From a bacterium (GTDB taxonomy: Bacteria; Armatimonadota; Fimbriimonadia; Fimbriimonadales; Fimbriimonadaceae), in the NCBI GenBank assembly GCA_027485645.1, contig JAIXQR010000003.1, positions 310,001-374,000 on the forward strand: DNA of 64,000 nucleotides, given 5' to 3'. Shown in pieces: positions 28,808 through 35,903 of this stretch. A program made the translations under genes and the position numbers. The notes under the pieces were generated by a model that was not told the origin of the DNA, ran no database searches, and worked only from the letters and a program-made list of their open reading frames with translations. The stretch's first letter is position 1, and every line of letters starts with the position of its first letter.

Positions 28808-29205
28808 CGTCGAACCAACTCAGTGACTTGAATCGATCCGTGACCCTACTAGGCGCACCGGAATCGAATTTTGCCGAGCGGTTCTATTCCGCCTTATTCA
28901 CCGCCCTGCCGGAAACGCGACCGATGTTCGGATCCGACATGTCGCGCCAAAAGGCTCGGCTGATGGAAATGCTCAGTTTCCTCGTGGAGCAGATTGAGCA
29001 TCCGGAAGTTCTTGAGCCGATGCTCTCGGGACTAGGAAAGCGGCACGAGGCTTACGGTGTGAAGCCCGAGCACTATGCGCCGATGGGGCAGGTTCTCTTG
29101 ACCGAGATGGCGCTTACGCTCGGCGAAAGCTGGACCCCCGAAGTAGAAACCGCCTGGAAGGCAGCCTTCCAGGCGATTGTTGATGGCATGGGCGTTGGTT
29201 CGTAA
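28804..29205 (+). CDS. Single-domain globin
   Basis: A 133-residue globin resembling the haem domain of flavohaemoglobins. The segment KRHEAYGVKPEHYAPMG places the proximal His at about residue 81, and the B/CD region contains FYSALF and a Tyr usable as distal residue. No FAD or NAD domain follows. It could bind oxygen or nitric oxide or act as a sensor. The ATGA overlap with the BTAD regulator suggests the two proteins work together. A small palindrome (CGCTCA-GGGT-TGAGCG, 29206-29221) follows the stop but has no T-run. Confidence 0.88.
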   Translation: MTSNQLSDLNRSVTLLGAPESNFAERFYSALFTALPETRPMFGSDMSRQKARLMEMLSFLVEQIEHPEVLEPMLSGLGKRHEAYGVKPEHYAPMGQVLLTEMALTLGESWTPEVETAWKAAFQAIVDGMGVGS

Positions 29206-29208
29206 CGC

Positions 29209-30117
29209 TCAGGGTTGAGCGGGCAGAACCAGTCGTCCGATGGAGATGGGTCTTGCGATCTGGGTTTGGCCGCTGTTGTTCATGATGTTCGTGTACGTCT
29301 TGCTGTACGTTGCAGTCGTGAACTTCCAGGCGTATCCCTGAATCTCATTTGCCGTGTCGGTGATTACGAACAGGGTCCCAACTCCAGCACCCTTCGCCGA
29401 GTGAGTCGCGCCAGACTTCAGCGTGATGCGGCGACTGTCAGTACGGTCGTAAGTGTCGTCGTGGGGCGAAGACGTGCTGTCGACAATGCCGAACGACCAG
29501 ACTCGATACACCTTGCTCTCGGCGGCGTCCGCCGTCGTCGTGAAGAAGCCGTTGTTGCTTCGCACGATCATCGTGTGACCGCTGTTCACGTCGCTATCTG
29601 GGTCGGTCTTGTAATCGATCACCATGATGTCGCCCTTGGTTATGGTCGCGATATCGGTGATTTGCGTAAAGCCAAGGCCGTTTTGGATCAGCTTTGCGTA
29701 CTGACGACTGTTCGGGCTGTTGGTGGTTGTTTCGCCAGGAATGGCGTACTGAGTCCAGTCCCAGTTGTAGGCTATGCCGAGCATCCGCGTGACAAAGTTT
29801 CCGCAGACCGTGTTGTTCTTGTAATAGGTTGCGTAGACCGGCTTGTCCTTGGAGTAGATCGACGTTCCGAACTCGATCACCGTGTTCGCCCAACTCGCCC
29901 CGTATCGGTTGTGGGAAACGTAAGCACCGTTGACCTGCTCGCCAAGATGGCCGTAGTAGGTCTGCTCGTAGATCCCCAGCGCCATCTGCTCCGCGCGGAA
30001 CAGGTGCTCCGGCGCCTTTTGTGTGAATGAGAATTGGGCTTGGGCGCCCGCCGCAAGCGCCATTGCCACGCCGGAGATGAACAAAGCACGAGCAACGAAG
30101 ATTTGCGAATTTTTCAT
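29209..30117 (-). CDS. Exported papain-like (CHAP/NlpC-type) protein, function unknown
   Basis: I use the ATG at 30117 (302 residues), which has an AAAAGGAA ribosome binding site and starts a clear signal peptide ending AAGAQAQ. The longer frame to 30204 is unlikely. The mature part has the pattern of a papain-fold amidase: TVCGNFVTRML (Cys), KGDIMVID, then SGHTMIVRS (His), as in CHAP and NlpC/P60 enzymes. No cell-wall binding domain is seen. The C-terminal third is beta-rich. It is divergent from a NamZ-like muramidase, so a role in peptidoglycan turnover is plausible but unproven. Confidence 0.75.
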   Translation of the reverse strand: MKNSQIFVARALFISGVAMALAAGAQAQFSFTQKAPEHLFRAEQMALGIYEQTYYGHLGEQVNGAYVSHNRYGASWANTVIEFGTSIYSKDKPVYATYYKNNTVCGNFVTRMLGIAYNWDWTQYAIPGETTTNSPNSRQYAKLIQNGLGFTQITDIATITKGDIMVIDYKTDPDSDVNSGHTMIVRSNNGFFTTTADAAESKVYRVWSFGIVDSTSSPHDDTYDRTDSRRITLKSGATHSAKGAGVGTLFVITDTANEIQGYAWKFTTATYSKTYTNIMNNSGQTQIARPISIGRLVLPAQP

Positions 30118-30178
30118 GGTTCCTTTTCTCGCTCTCGGTGAGCGATGGATACATGATTCCAACCGTCCCGATACATCT

Positions 30179-30218
30179 CCGTGACTCTGCCGTGACAAAT
30201 TCATTCAAGGTCTGTCAC
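30179..30218. promoter_or_regulatory. Repeat elements between divergent cell-wall genes
   Basis: The sequence CCGTGAC occurs at 30179-30185 and again at 30190-30196, an 11-bp period. GTGACA (30192-30197) also pairs with TGTCAC (30213-30218) as an inverted repeat. Such spacing fits a dimeric regulator or a response regulator binding on one DNA face. A TAAAGT box at 30226 precedes the GTG start at 30238 by 6 nt. Confidence 0.35.
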
Positions 30219-30237
30219 CGGAGAGTAAAGTTCAGCG

Positions 30238-31488
30238 GTGATCGTAACCGGACTTGACCAGCTTGTGGAGTCGGACTTTGCGAAGTTGCGTGGAAAGCGG
30301 ATTGGCGTTGTTTGCAACCAAGCGACCATCGATGCGAACGCAGACCACATCCTCGACCTGCTTTTGCCGCTGCACCAAACCGGATTCCTCACGATCGCCG
30401 CCGTCTTTGGGCCAGAGCACGGCCTCTATGGCCACACCCAGGACAACATGATCGAGTGGGAGGGACTCGCCGATGCTCGCACCGGTTTAGTCATTCACTC
30501 GCTGTACGGAAGTCATCGCAAACCGACGCCGGAAATGTTGAGCGGTGTGGAGCTTCTGGTCGCCGACATTCCCGACATCGGCAGCCGCTACTACACCTTC
30601 GTCTGGACCATCTGCCACTGCATGGAGGCTTGTGCCGACTTGGGAATTCCGATGTTGCTTCTGGACCGGCCGAATCCCATCGGTGGTTCGCAAGTCGAAG
30701 GTCCGGTGCTCGATATGGCGTTTTCCAGCTTCGTCGGGTTGTATTCCGTCCCGACCCGGCACGGCCTAACCGCAGGAGAAGTCGTCAGCTACGTAAACGG
30801 CCGCTACCTCGACGGCAAGGCGGAGCTTGAGATCCTAGCGGTCCAGGGTTGGCATCGAGACCAGTACTTCGACACCCTTGACTATCCGTGGGCAATGCCT
30901 AGTCCGAACATGCCTTCGGTCGAGACAGCGGTGGTATATCCCGGCGGTTGCTTGCTAGAAGCTACAAATCTGAGTGAAGGCAGAGGGACCACGCGGCCCT
31001 TTGAGACCTTTGGCGCACCATTTTTGGATGGCTGGAAGCTAGCCGCCGACCTGAGTGGGCTCGGGTTAGAGGGCGTGAAGTTTCGACCCATCCAGTTTGA
31101 GCCCACGTTCAACAAGCACGCCAAAACTCTGTGTGAAGGTTGCTTTGTGCACGTCACAGACCGACTTGCGTTTCGGCCGGTGTTGGCGTATATCGCAATC
31201 CTTCAGGCTTGTATCCGGCAAACCGGTCTGGTTGATTCCAGCTCGGTTGAGCGACCGAGCATGTTCGAAGCAGCTTCAGCGGAGACGCAACTGGGTGGGT
31301 TCTCCTGGAAGCAGCCGCCGTACGAATACGTTCACGATCGCTTGCCGATCGATATCCTTGCGGGGAACAGCTGGCTCAGAGTTGAAATCGAAAACCTCAC
31401 GCCGCTTTCGGTAATCCAAGATCGAATGGAGGCTGAAGCGGCCGAGTTCGGCGTCTATCGAGAGCAGGTTCGACTCTATCCGAACTAG
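30238..31488 (+). CDS. DUF1343 family protein, exo-beta-N-acetylmuramidase NamZ-like
   Basis: The 416-residue protein matches the DUF1343/NamZ family in order: GKRIGVVCNQATID, VFGPEHGLYG, the DIGSRYYTF block, LLDRPNPIGG, PTRHGLTAGE and the NLSEGRGTTRPFE motif. NamZ releases MurNAc from the non-reducing end of peptidoglycan fragments. No signal peptide is seen, so this copy is probably cytoplasmic and serves muropeptide recycling. The start is GTG at 30238, 6 nt after a TAAAGT box. Divergent from an exported papain-like protein. Confidence 0.9.
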   Translation: MIVTGLDQLVESDFAKLRGKRIGVVCNQATIDANADHILDLLLPLHQTGFLTIAAVFGPEHGLYGHTQDNMIEWEGLADARTGLVIHSLYGSHRKPTPEMLSGVELLVADIPDIGSRYYTFVWTICHCMEACADLGIPMLLLDRPNPIGGSQVEGPVLDMAFSSFVGLYSVPTRHGLTAGEVVSYVNGRYLDGKAELEILAVQGWHRDQYFDTLDYPWAMPSPNMPSVETAVVYPGGCLLEATNLSEGRGTTRPFETFGAPFLDGWKLAADLSGLGLEGVKFRPIQFEPTFNKHAKTLCEGCFVHVTDRLAFRPVLAYIAILQACIRQTGLVDSSSVERPSMFEAASAETQLGGFSWKQPPYEYVHDRLPIDILAGNSWLRVEIENLTPLSVIQDRMEAEAAEFGVYREQVRLYPN

Positions 31489-31540
31489 TAAACGCTGGTC
31501 TTGACCACCTCACCAAGGAGGATTAGACTTTTGCGGACGC

Positions 31541-31557
31541 ATAACATTTTCTTAACA
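31541..31557 (+). promoter_or_regulatory. Pho-box-like tandem repeat before prepilin cassette 1
   Basis: ATAACA (31541-31546) and TTAACA (31552-31557) are separated by 5 bp. The same TTAACA-N5-TTAACA layout with an 11-bp period precedes the other two prepilin genes. It resembles the direct-repeat boxes bound by PhoB/PhoP-family response regulators, but the regulator is unknown. Confidence 0.5.
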
Positions 31558-31605
31558 AAATCGCGTCAAAATCCATTTGTTCGGTTCGAACGAAGAGCGC
31601 CAACC

Positions 31606-31745
31606 ATGAAAAAAGCATTCACTCTCATTGAGCTCCTCGTCGTGATCGCGATTATTGCGATTCTTGCGGCGATTCTATTCCCAGTGTTCGCGCAAGCGAA
31701 GGTCGCCGCGAAGAAGACCGCTGCGCTTTCGAACCAGAAGCAGAT
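31606..31745 (+). repeat. Conserved prepilin 5' segment, copy 1 of 3
   Basis: The first ~135 nt of the three prepilin genes (31606, 33006, 34314) are closely similar in DNA as well as protein, far beyond the rest of the genes. They could recombine with one another or reflect recent duplication. Confidence 0.7.
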
Positions 31746-32580
31746 TGGTCTTGGCATCATTCTCTACACCACGGATTACGATGACATGTATCCGCGAAAT
31801 GACGATTGCGTTGCTGGAAGCTCGCTGAACCCAGCGCTTAACCAGAACGACTTTCCGGCGAACGGAATTGGCGTCGGTTGCACCACCGGCAACTTCAAGT
31901 ACCGACGAAACGCGTTCTCTTGGCAGAAATGGGTCTTCCCATACATCAAGAACGTTCAGCTTTTTGAGCACCCGCTCCGCGTTAAGGACAGCACGAACTG
32001 GAACAACAACGGCCAGATCGTTGGTGGATTCGCGCTCAACACTTCTGTGACCGGACAGCTGGACACCTACAACCGAACGCCGACCTTCGCTCGACAGTTT
32101 CGAAACAGCTGGCTCGGTGGTTCCACCACCTCGGTCCCATCGCCATCCGAGACGTTAATCATGCTCGAAGTTCCAAACTCCGGTGTCCCAATGCTTCCGG
32201 GCGGATCGGTCGACTCCCAGGGCATCACCCCAACCGTCACGATCTACCCAGCTGCCATTCGGGAATTCTGGCGCTACAAGCTCATGAAGGGCACGATCGC
32301 CGACTGCATCGCTGGAACGAGCGGAACCGAGCCAGACTCGGCGAAGATCGCTTCGGGCGGCGTCACTGTCGGATTCACGGACGGAAGCGCGAAGTTCCTG
32401 AACGCAGGCAACTTCCTCGGCCGAACTCCGTCGAAGCTTGAGTACCTCGGCGTGACCGGAAGCCACACCGCAGGTTGGACCTTCCAGGACGATTGCCGGT
32501 ACCTCACTTCGGGCAATCTTGGCTTCGTGCAGCCAAACCTAAACATCAACTACCCAATGTGGGGATTGGTAGCTAACTAG
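31606..32580 (+). CDS. Prepilin-like DUF1559 protein, cassette 1
   Basis: The ATG at 31606 (324 residues) starts the type IV prepilin leader [15 protein letters not shown]; the longer frame from 31501 was rejected. The leader is only four residues, with Ala at the -1 position and Glu at +5. A 25-residue hydrophobic helix follows, then FPVFAQAK, then a beta-rich C-terminal DUF1559 domain with a late GGVTVGFTDGSAKFL motif. Proteins of this kind are processed by PilD and form pseudopili or surface structures. The first ~40 codons are nearly identical to those of the next two prepilin genes. Its stop overlaps a lipoprotein gene by one base. Confidence 0.9.
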   Translation: MKKAFTLIELLVVIAIIAILAAILFPVFAQAKVAAKKTAALSNQKQIGLGIILYTTDYDDMYPRNDDCVAGSSLNPALNQNDFPANGIGVGCTTGNFKYRRNAFSWQKWVFPYIKNVQLFEHPLRVKDSTNWNNNGQIVGGFALNTSVTGQLDTYNRTPTFARQFRNSWLGGSTTSVPSPSETLIMLEVPNSGVPMLPGGSVDSQGITPTVTIYPAAIREFWRYKLMKGTIADCIAGTSGTEPDSAKIASGGVTVGFTDGSAKFLNAGNFLGRTPSKLEYLGVTGSHTAGWTFQDDCRYLTSGNLGFVQPNLNINYPMWGLVAN

Positions 32581-32801
32581 TGAAGAAGCTTGCGCTTTTG
32601 CTTTTGGGCGCCATCGCCATCTGTAGCCTCGGTTGCGCGCCAACCGAGGTGACCGAAGCGGATTCGCAAAAGATGAAGCAGGAATTCTCGCAGGAGAACT
32701 ACGAGAAGGCGATGAAAGCGGCCGGAAAAGAGAAAGAGCTCGAAGAGCAGAAAGCTCGGGAAGCGGCTCGAAACGACGGTCAGGTCGAAGGGCAACAGTA
32801 A
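32580..32801 (+). CDS. Small lipoprotein, prepilin cassette 1
   Basis: A 73-residue protein with a signal peptide and lipobox (SLGC, Cys at about 19). The rest is a charged, Lys/Glu-rich helical tail likely to form a coiled coil. GTG start at 32580 shares one base with the prepilin stop, so translation is coupled. It may anchor or assist the prepilin partner at the membrane; this is inference from pairing only. No family was recognised. Confidence 0.75.
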   Translation: MKKLALLLLGAIAICSLGCAPTEVTEADSQKMKQEFSQENYEKAMKAAGKEKELEEQKAREAARNDGQVEGQQ

Positions 32802-32822
32802 GCTAATCGGCCGCAACGGCAA

Positions 32823-32858
32823 AGGGCGATCCCGGAGAAATCCGGGGTCGCCTTTTTT
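32823..32858 (+). terminator. Rho-independent terminator after cassette 1
   Basis: GGCGATCCCGGA pairs with TCCGGGGTCGCC across a GAAA loop (one wobble pair), then TTTTTT. It starts about 20 bp after the lipoprotein stop. Confidence 0.92.
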
Positions 32859-32912
32859 CTTTCGCCAGCAAAACTACGGTGTTATCAGATTCTTTCTCAA
32901 TCCTCAAGAAGC

Positions 32913-32929
32913 TTAAAACAATCTTAACA
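32913..32929 (+). promoter_or_regulatory. Pho-box-like tandem repeat before prepilin cassette 2
   Basis: TTAAAA (32913-32918) and TTAACA (32924-32929) with a 5-bp spacer repeat the layout found before cassettes 1 and 3. The ATG is 76 bp downstream. The string TGTTGAGGTCG at 32961 recurs before cassette 3. Confidence 0.5.
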
Positions 32930-33005
32930 AAGTGTTCCTAAACTCGCGTTGGACGGTGGGTGTTGAGGTCGTTCGGGATTTTGTGCACCTGCAGGAATCG
33001 ACATC

Positions 33006-33980
33006 ATGAAAAAGGCATTTACCCTGATTGAGCTCCTCGTCGTCATCGCGATCATCGCGATTCTCGCGGCAATCCTGTTCCCAGTTTTCGCTCAAGCGAA
33101 AGCCGCCGCGAAGCGAACTTCTTCGCTCTCTAACCAGAAGCAGATCACGACCAGCATGTTCCTGTACACGAGCGACTACGATGACGTTTATGCTCGAAAC
33201 GACGAGTGCGTCCTCTTCAGCTCGCTCAACCCAGCCCTCAAGACCGCCGCACTCAACTCGGCGGCTGGTCAGGGATGCACTCCAGACGGATCGACTCAGT
33301 TTTACAACCGCTTGAACCACTTCAGCTGGCCAAAGTGGGTGATGCCTTACGTTAAGAACGTCGACATGTTCTTCAACCCAGTTAAGGGCCGACCAACGGG
33401 CGCAACTTTCGGTTGTCCAAACGGCGCGTGGGAGTCTTGCGGTCAGATGTTTGGCAGCTACGCCATCAACCTCGCAATCACCGGATCTTTGAACACCTAC
33501 GACGAAGCTGTCATCGGCGCTTCTTCGCGAATCTACCGAAACAGCTGGACCGGCGGAACGCAGACTGCGCTCGTGCAGCCAGCCGCTACCATGCTCTTCT
33601 GGGTCACTTCCAACCCAACCACGTCGGTTCTTCCTAACGGATTCCTCGACGCTGAGTTCACCAACCGAACCGCGACCGTTTATCCGGCCGTCGTTCGAGA
33701 GCACCTGATCAACGACCTTTACGACGGAACCAACGACGGAACGGTTGCCGGCAAGAGGATCATCGAAGGTCGAACGGAAAATGGTGGATTCACCATCGGT
33801 TACGCGGACGGACACGCGAAGTACCTCAAGGCTGAAGCCATGATCGGCGCAACGCCAACCATCGCTGAGTACTCGCCAGGAATGAGCTCGACGGCTGCCG
33901 GTCTCGCCGGTTCCACCCAGCGACTCGGCGCGGCGGTTAACCTGAACGTGAACTACCCACTTTGGGGCCTCGGACAGTGA
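33006..33980 (+). CDS. Prepilin-like DUF1559 protein, cassette 2
   Basis: A 324-residue protein with the same four-residue leader [15 protein letters not shown] helix and FPVFAQAK junction as its two neighbours, then a divergent DUF1559 body ending in a [18 protein letters not shown] motif. It belongs to the family of surface or pseudopilin-like proteins expanded in Armatimonadota and Planctomycetes. Nearly all Arg codons are CGA, suggesting high expression. Its stop codon overlaps the 50-residue lipoprotein at 33977 by four bases. Confidence 0.9.
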   Translation: MKKAFTLIELLVVIAIIAILAAILFPVFAQAKAAAKRTSSLSNQKQITTSMFLYTSDYDDVYARNDECVLFSSLNPALKTAALNSAAGQGCTPDGSTQFYNRLNHFSWPKWVMPYVKNVDMFFNPVKGRPTGATFGCPNGAWESCGQMFGSYAINLAITGSLNTYDEAVIGASSRIYRNSWTGGTQTALVQPAATMLFWVTSNPTTSVLPNGFLDAEFTNRTATVYPAVVREHLINDLYDGTNDGTVAGKRIIEGRTENGGFTIGYADGHAKYLKAEAMIGATPTIAEYSPGMSSTAAGLAGSTQRLGAAVNLNVNYPLWGLGQ

Positions 33981-34129
33981 GAAAGCTTGCGATCTTTCTT
34001 GCGCTCGGAATTCTCGGCGCCGCTCTATTGAGCGGTTGCGGAGAACCGACCCAAAAGGAAGCGCAAGACTCTCAAGCCGCCATCGAAAAAGAACGAAAAG
34101 AAACCGGCGACGATAAGAACGCTTATTGA
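33977..34129 (+). CDS. Very small lipoprotein (50 aa), prepilin cassette 2
   Basis: GTG at 33977 overlaps the prepilin stop by 4 nt (GTGA). The ORF encodes [20 protein letters not shown] followed by the lipobox Cys at residue 21, then a 29-residue charged tail with Glu, Lys and Gln. It is too short for ordinary ORF cut-offs. Its position and layout match the lipoproteins of cassettes 1 and 3, which supports it being real. Confidence 0.78.
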   Translation: MRKLAIFLALGILGAALLSGCGEPTQKEAQDSQAAIEKERKETGDDKNAY

Positions 34130-34144
34130 GCCGAGATTTCAGCG

Positions 34145-34202
34145 AGGTGCGGATGACTTTGTCGTCCGCACCTGCCTTGTCCCCGTGCGCTCGATCACGG
34201 GG
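34145..34202 (+). terminator. Two successive hairpins after cassette 2
   Basis: AGGTGCGGATGAC (34145-34157) pairs with 34161-34173 around a TTT loop, with one wobble. A second stem CCCCGTG (34181-34187) pairs with CACGGGG (34196-34202). Neither is followed by a T-run, so they may be processing or stability elements rather than intrinsic terminators. Confidence 0.5.
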
Positions 34203-34235
34203 ATTTCGGAAAATCGTGAAATTATTGGCGAATTG

Positions 34236-34252
34236 TTAACAAAGTCTTAACA
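34236..34252 (+). promoter_or_regulatory. Pho-box-like tandem repeat before prepilin cassette 3
   Basis: The clearest of the three copies: TTAACA (34236-34241), 5-bp spacer, TTAACA (34247-34252), flanked so that each half also reads YTTAACAA. The 11-bp period equals one DNA turn. The ATG follows 61 bp later, after a TGTTGAGGTCG string shared with cassette 2. Confidence 0.55.
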
Positions 34253-34313
34253 ATTCGGACTCACAATTTTGTTGAGGTCGCGAAGCGGTAGTTTCGCATC
34301 CAGATTTAGACTC

Positions 34314-35264
34314 ATGAAAAAGGCATTTACCCTCATCGAGCTGCTCGTAGTTATCGCGATCATCGCGATTCTCGCAGCTATCCTTTTCCCAGTTTTCGCT
34401 CAGGCCAAGGCTGCTGCTAAGAAGACCGCTGCTCTCTCCAACCAGAAGCAGATCTCGACCAGCATGTTCCTGTACACGTCCGACTACGACGATATCTATC
34501 CTCGTAACGACGACTGCATCGCTCGATCCGCACTCAACCCAGCCCTCAACGCGGCTAGCTACACGCCATCAAACGGCGACGGTTGCTCGGGCGCTGGTCC
34601 ATACCCATACCGAATGAACCACTACTCTTGGCAGAAGTGGGTCTTGCCATACACCAAGAACGTTGGTCTCTTCGAGCACCCAGGCCGAACCAAGATTGAC
34701 GCCGGCACGCCACGACAGTGGAGCGACAACGGCCAGATCATGGGTGGCTTCGCGCTCAACCTCGGCATCACCGGTGCAGTAAACACCTACCTCCGATCGA
34801 ACACCGCGGCAGGACGACTTCGAAACTCCATCTTCGGTGGCAGCCAGAACGCGCTTCCAGCCGTTGCTGATGCAATGCTGTTGTTCGAATTCAGCAACCC
34901 GCTCACCAACTTCGCGCCAGTCGTTCTCCGAGCTGACCAGAGCTCTGCTTCCGAGCAGACCGTCTACCCAGCCGCTATCCGAGAATTCTGGGCTGCAAAC
35001 TTCTTCGTCACCGACGCCAGCTGCGTCAACACTGGACGAATTGACGCCAGCCGAGTCTTCGCCGAGAGCATCATCATCGGCTACGCTGACGGCCACGCGA
35101 AGAGCATCAAGCCACAGGCATTCCTTGGCAACACCCCAACCGCCGCTGAGTACGGTGTGACCCTCAACGCTTCGCAGCAGTGCGGAATTTCGAGCGGCAC
35201 CATCTCCGGTCAGCCAACTCCGATCACCAACATTAACTATCCGTTCTGGGGCCTCCAGAACTGA
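34314..35264 (+). CDS. Prepilin-like DUF1559 protein, cassette 3
   Basis: The ATG at 34314 (316 residues) is used because it begins the [11 protein letters not shown] leader; a TTG at 34269 would add 15 residues. The protein has the single N-terminal helix, FPVFAQAK and a DUF1559 body with [14 protein letters not shown]. Eleven of about twelve Arg codons are CGA. It is most similar to cassette 1 in its internal blocks (YPRNDDC, NHYSWQKWVLPY). It overlaps the next lipoprotein by one base. Confidence 0.9.
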   Translation: MKKAFTLIELLVVIAIIAILAAILFPVFAQAKAAAKKTAALSNQKQISTSMFLYTSDYDDIYPRNDDCIARSALNPALNAASYTPSNGDGCSGAGPYPYRMNHYSWQKWVLPYTKNVGLFEHPGRTKIDAGTPRQWSDNGQIMGGFALNLGITGAVNTYLRSNTAAGRLRNSIFGGSQNALPAVADAMLLFEFSNPLTNFAPVVLRADQSSASEQTVYPAAIREFWAANFFVTDASCVNTGRIDASRVFAESIIIGYADGHAKSIKPQAFLGNTPTAAEYGVTLNASQQCGISSGTISGQPTPITNINYPFWGLQN

Positions 35265-35449
35265 TGAGCAACTGGACTAAGTGTCTGGCACTTGGTCTGG
35301 CGATCTTCTCCCTTGCTGGATGTTCCGGCGGGGGAGACGTTTCTGCCGAGGGAGCAGAGGCGAGCTACAAGAACCAAGAAAAGAAGGCAGAAGCTCTCGC
35401 TCAACAGCGAGGCGAAACCGTCGAAAAGCCTACGAGCCAGGGCGAATAA
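35264..35449 (+). CDS. Small lipoprotein, prepilin cassette 3
   Basis: A 61-residue protein with signal peptide and lipobox (LAGC, Cys20) and a short charged, Gln/Glu-rich tail. The ATG shares one base with the preceding TGA. It completes the third prepilin-lipoprotein pair. No known family was recognised. Confidence 0.75.
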   Translation: MSNWTKCLALGLAIFSLAGCSGGGDVSAEGAEASYKNQEKKAEALAQQRGETVEKPTSQGE

Positions 35450-35455
35450 CCTAGA

Positions 35456-35487
35456 AAGCTCCGATGCAAATGCGTCGGGGCTTTTTT
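35456..35487 (+). terminator. Rho-independent terminator after cassette 3
   Basis: AAGCTCCGATGC pairs with GCGTCGGGGCTT (two wobbles) across AAAT and is followed by TTTT. It starts seven bases after the lipoprotein stop. Confidence 0.9.
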
Positions 35488-35559
35488 GTGTCTGCCGATT
35501 GGAGTTTGAGTTTGTGATGCGTTTTTGAATCCGCAACCCACGCGGTTCGGCGCTTCCTT

Positions 35560-35565
35560 TATAAT
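35560..35565 (+). promoter_or_regulatory. -10 box before the c-di-AMP receptor gene
   Basis: TATAAT ends 8 nt before the ATG at 35574, giving a transcript with essentially no leader. The 124-bp gap before it also holds the cassette 3 terminator. Confidence 0.5.
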
Positions 35566-35573
35566 CAGGATTA

Positions 35574-35903
35574 ATGAAACTCGCCGTTTGCATCGTTCAC
35601 AATCGAGACAAGGGCCACGTGACCGATGAACTTGTAAAGGCTGGGTTCAAGTTCACCATCATCGGCTCCACCGGCGGCTTCCTTCGGGAAGGAAATACGA
35701 CCATGCTGATCGGGTCGGAAGAGAACGACTTACCCGCGCTGAAGAAGCTGTTCAAGGAGAGTTGCCAGTCTCGGGATCAGCTGGTGAATGTGATGCCGTT
35801 CGATGCCACGACCCCCGGCGGATTCATTCCGAGCCCGGTCAAGGTTCCGGTGGGCGGAGCGGTAATGTTTGTGATAGACGTTGAGCAATTCCATCGATTC
35901 TGA
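35574..35903 (+). CDS. darA: Cyclic-di-AMP receptor protein (PII-like, DarA/PstA family)
   Basis: A 109-residue PII-like protein of the DUF970 family. The diagnostic TGGFLREGNTTMLIG block (about residues 33-47) forms the cyclic-di-AMP pocket and is followed by the extended loop typical of DarA/PstA. It signals c-di-AMP levels, which control osmolytes and wall metabolism; its target is unknown in any species to my knowledge. The end overlaps the next gene by about 23 nt. In Firmicutes this gene also sits beside the DNA polymerase III delta' gene, which matches the order here. Confidence 0.92.
   Translation: MKLAVCIVHNRDKGHVTDELVKAGFKFTIIGSTGGFLREGNTTMLIGSEENDLPALKKLFKESCQSRDQLVNVMPFDATTPGGFIPSPVKVPVGGAVMFVIDVEQFHRF

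Noticed and set aside
29206-29221. Terminator after the globin
   Set aside because: A 6-bp palindrome without a T-run, overlapping the stop codon of the convergent gene.
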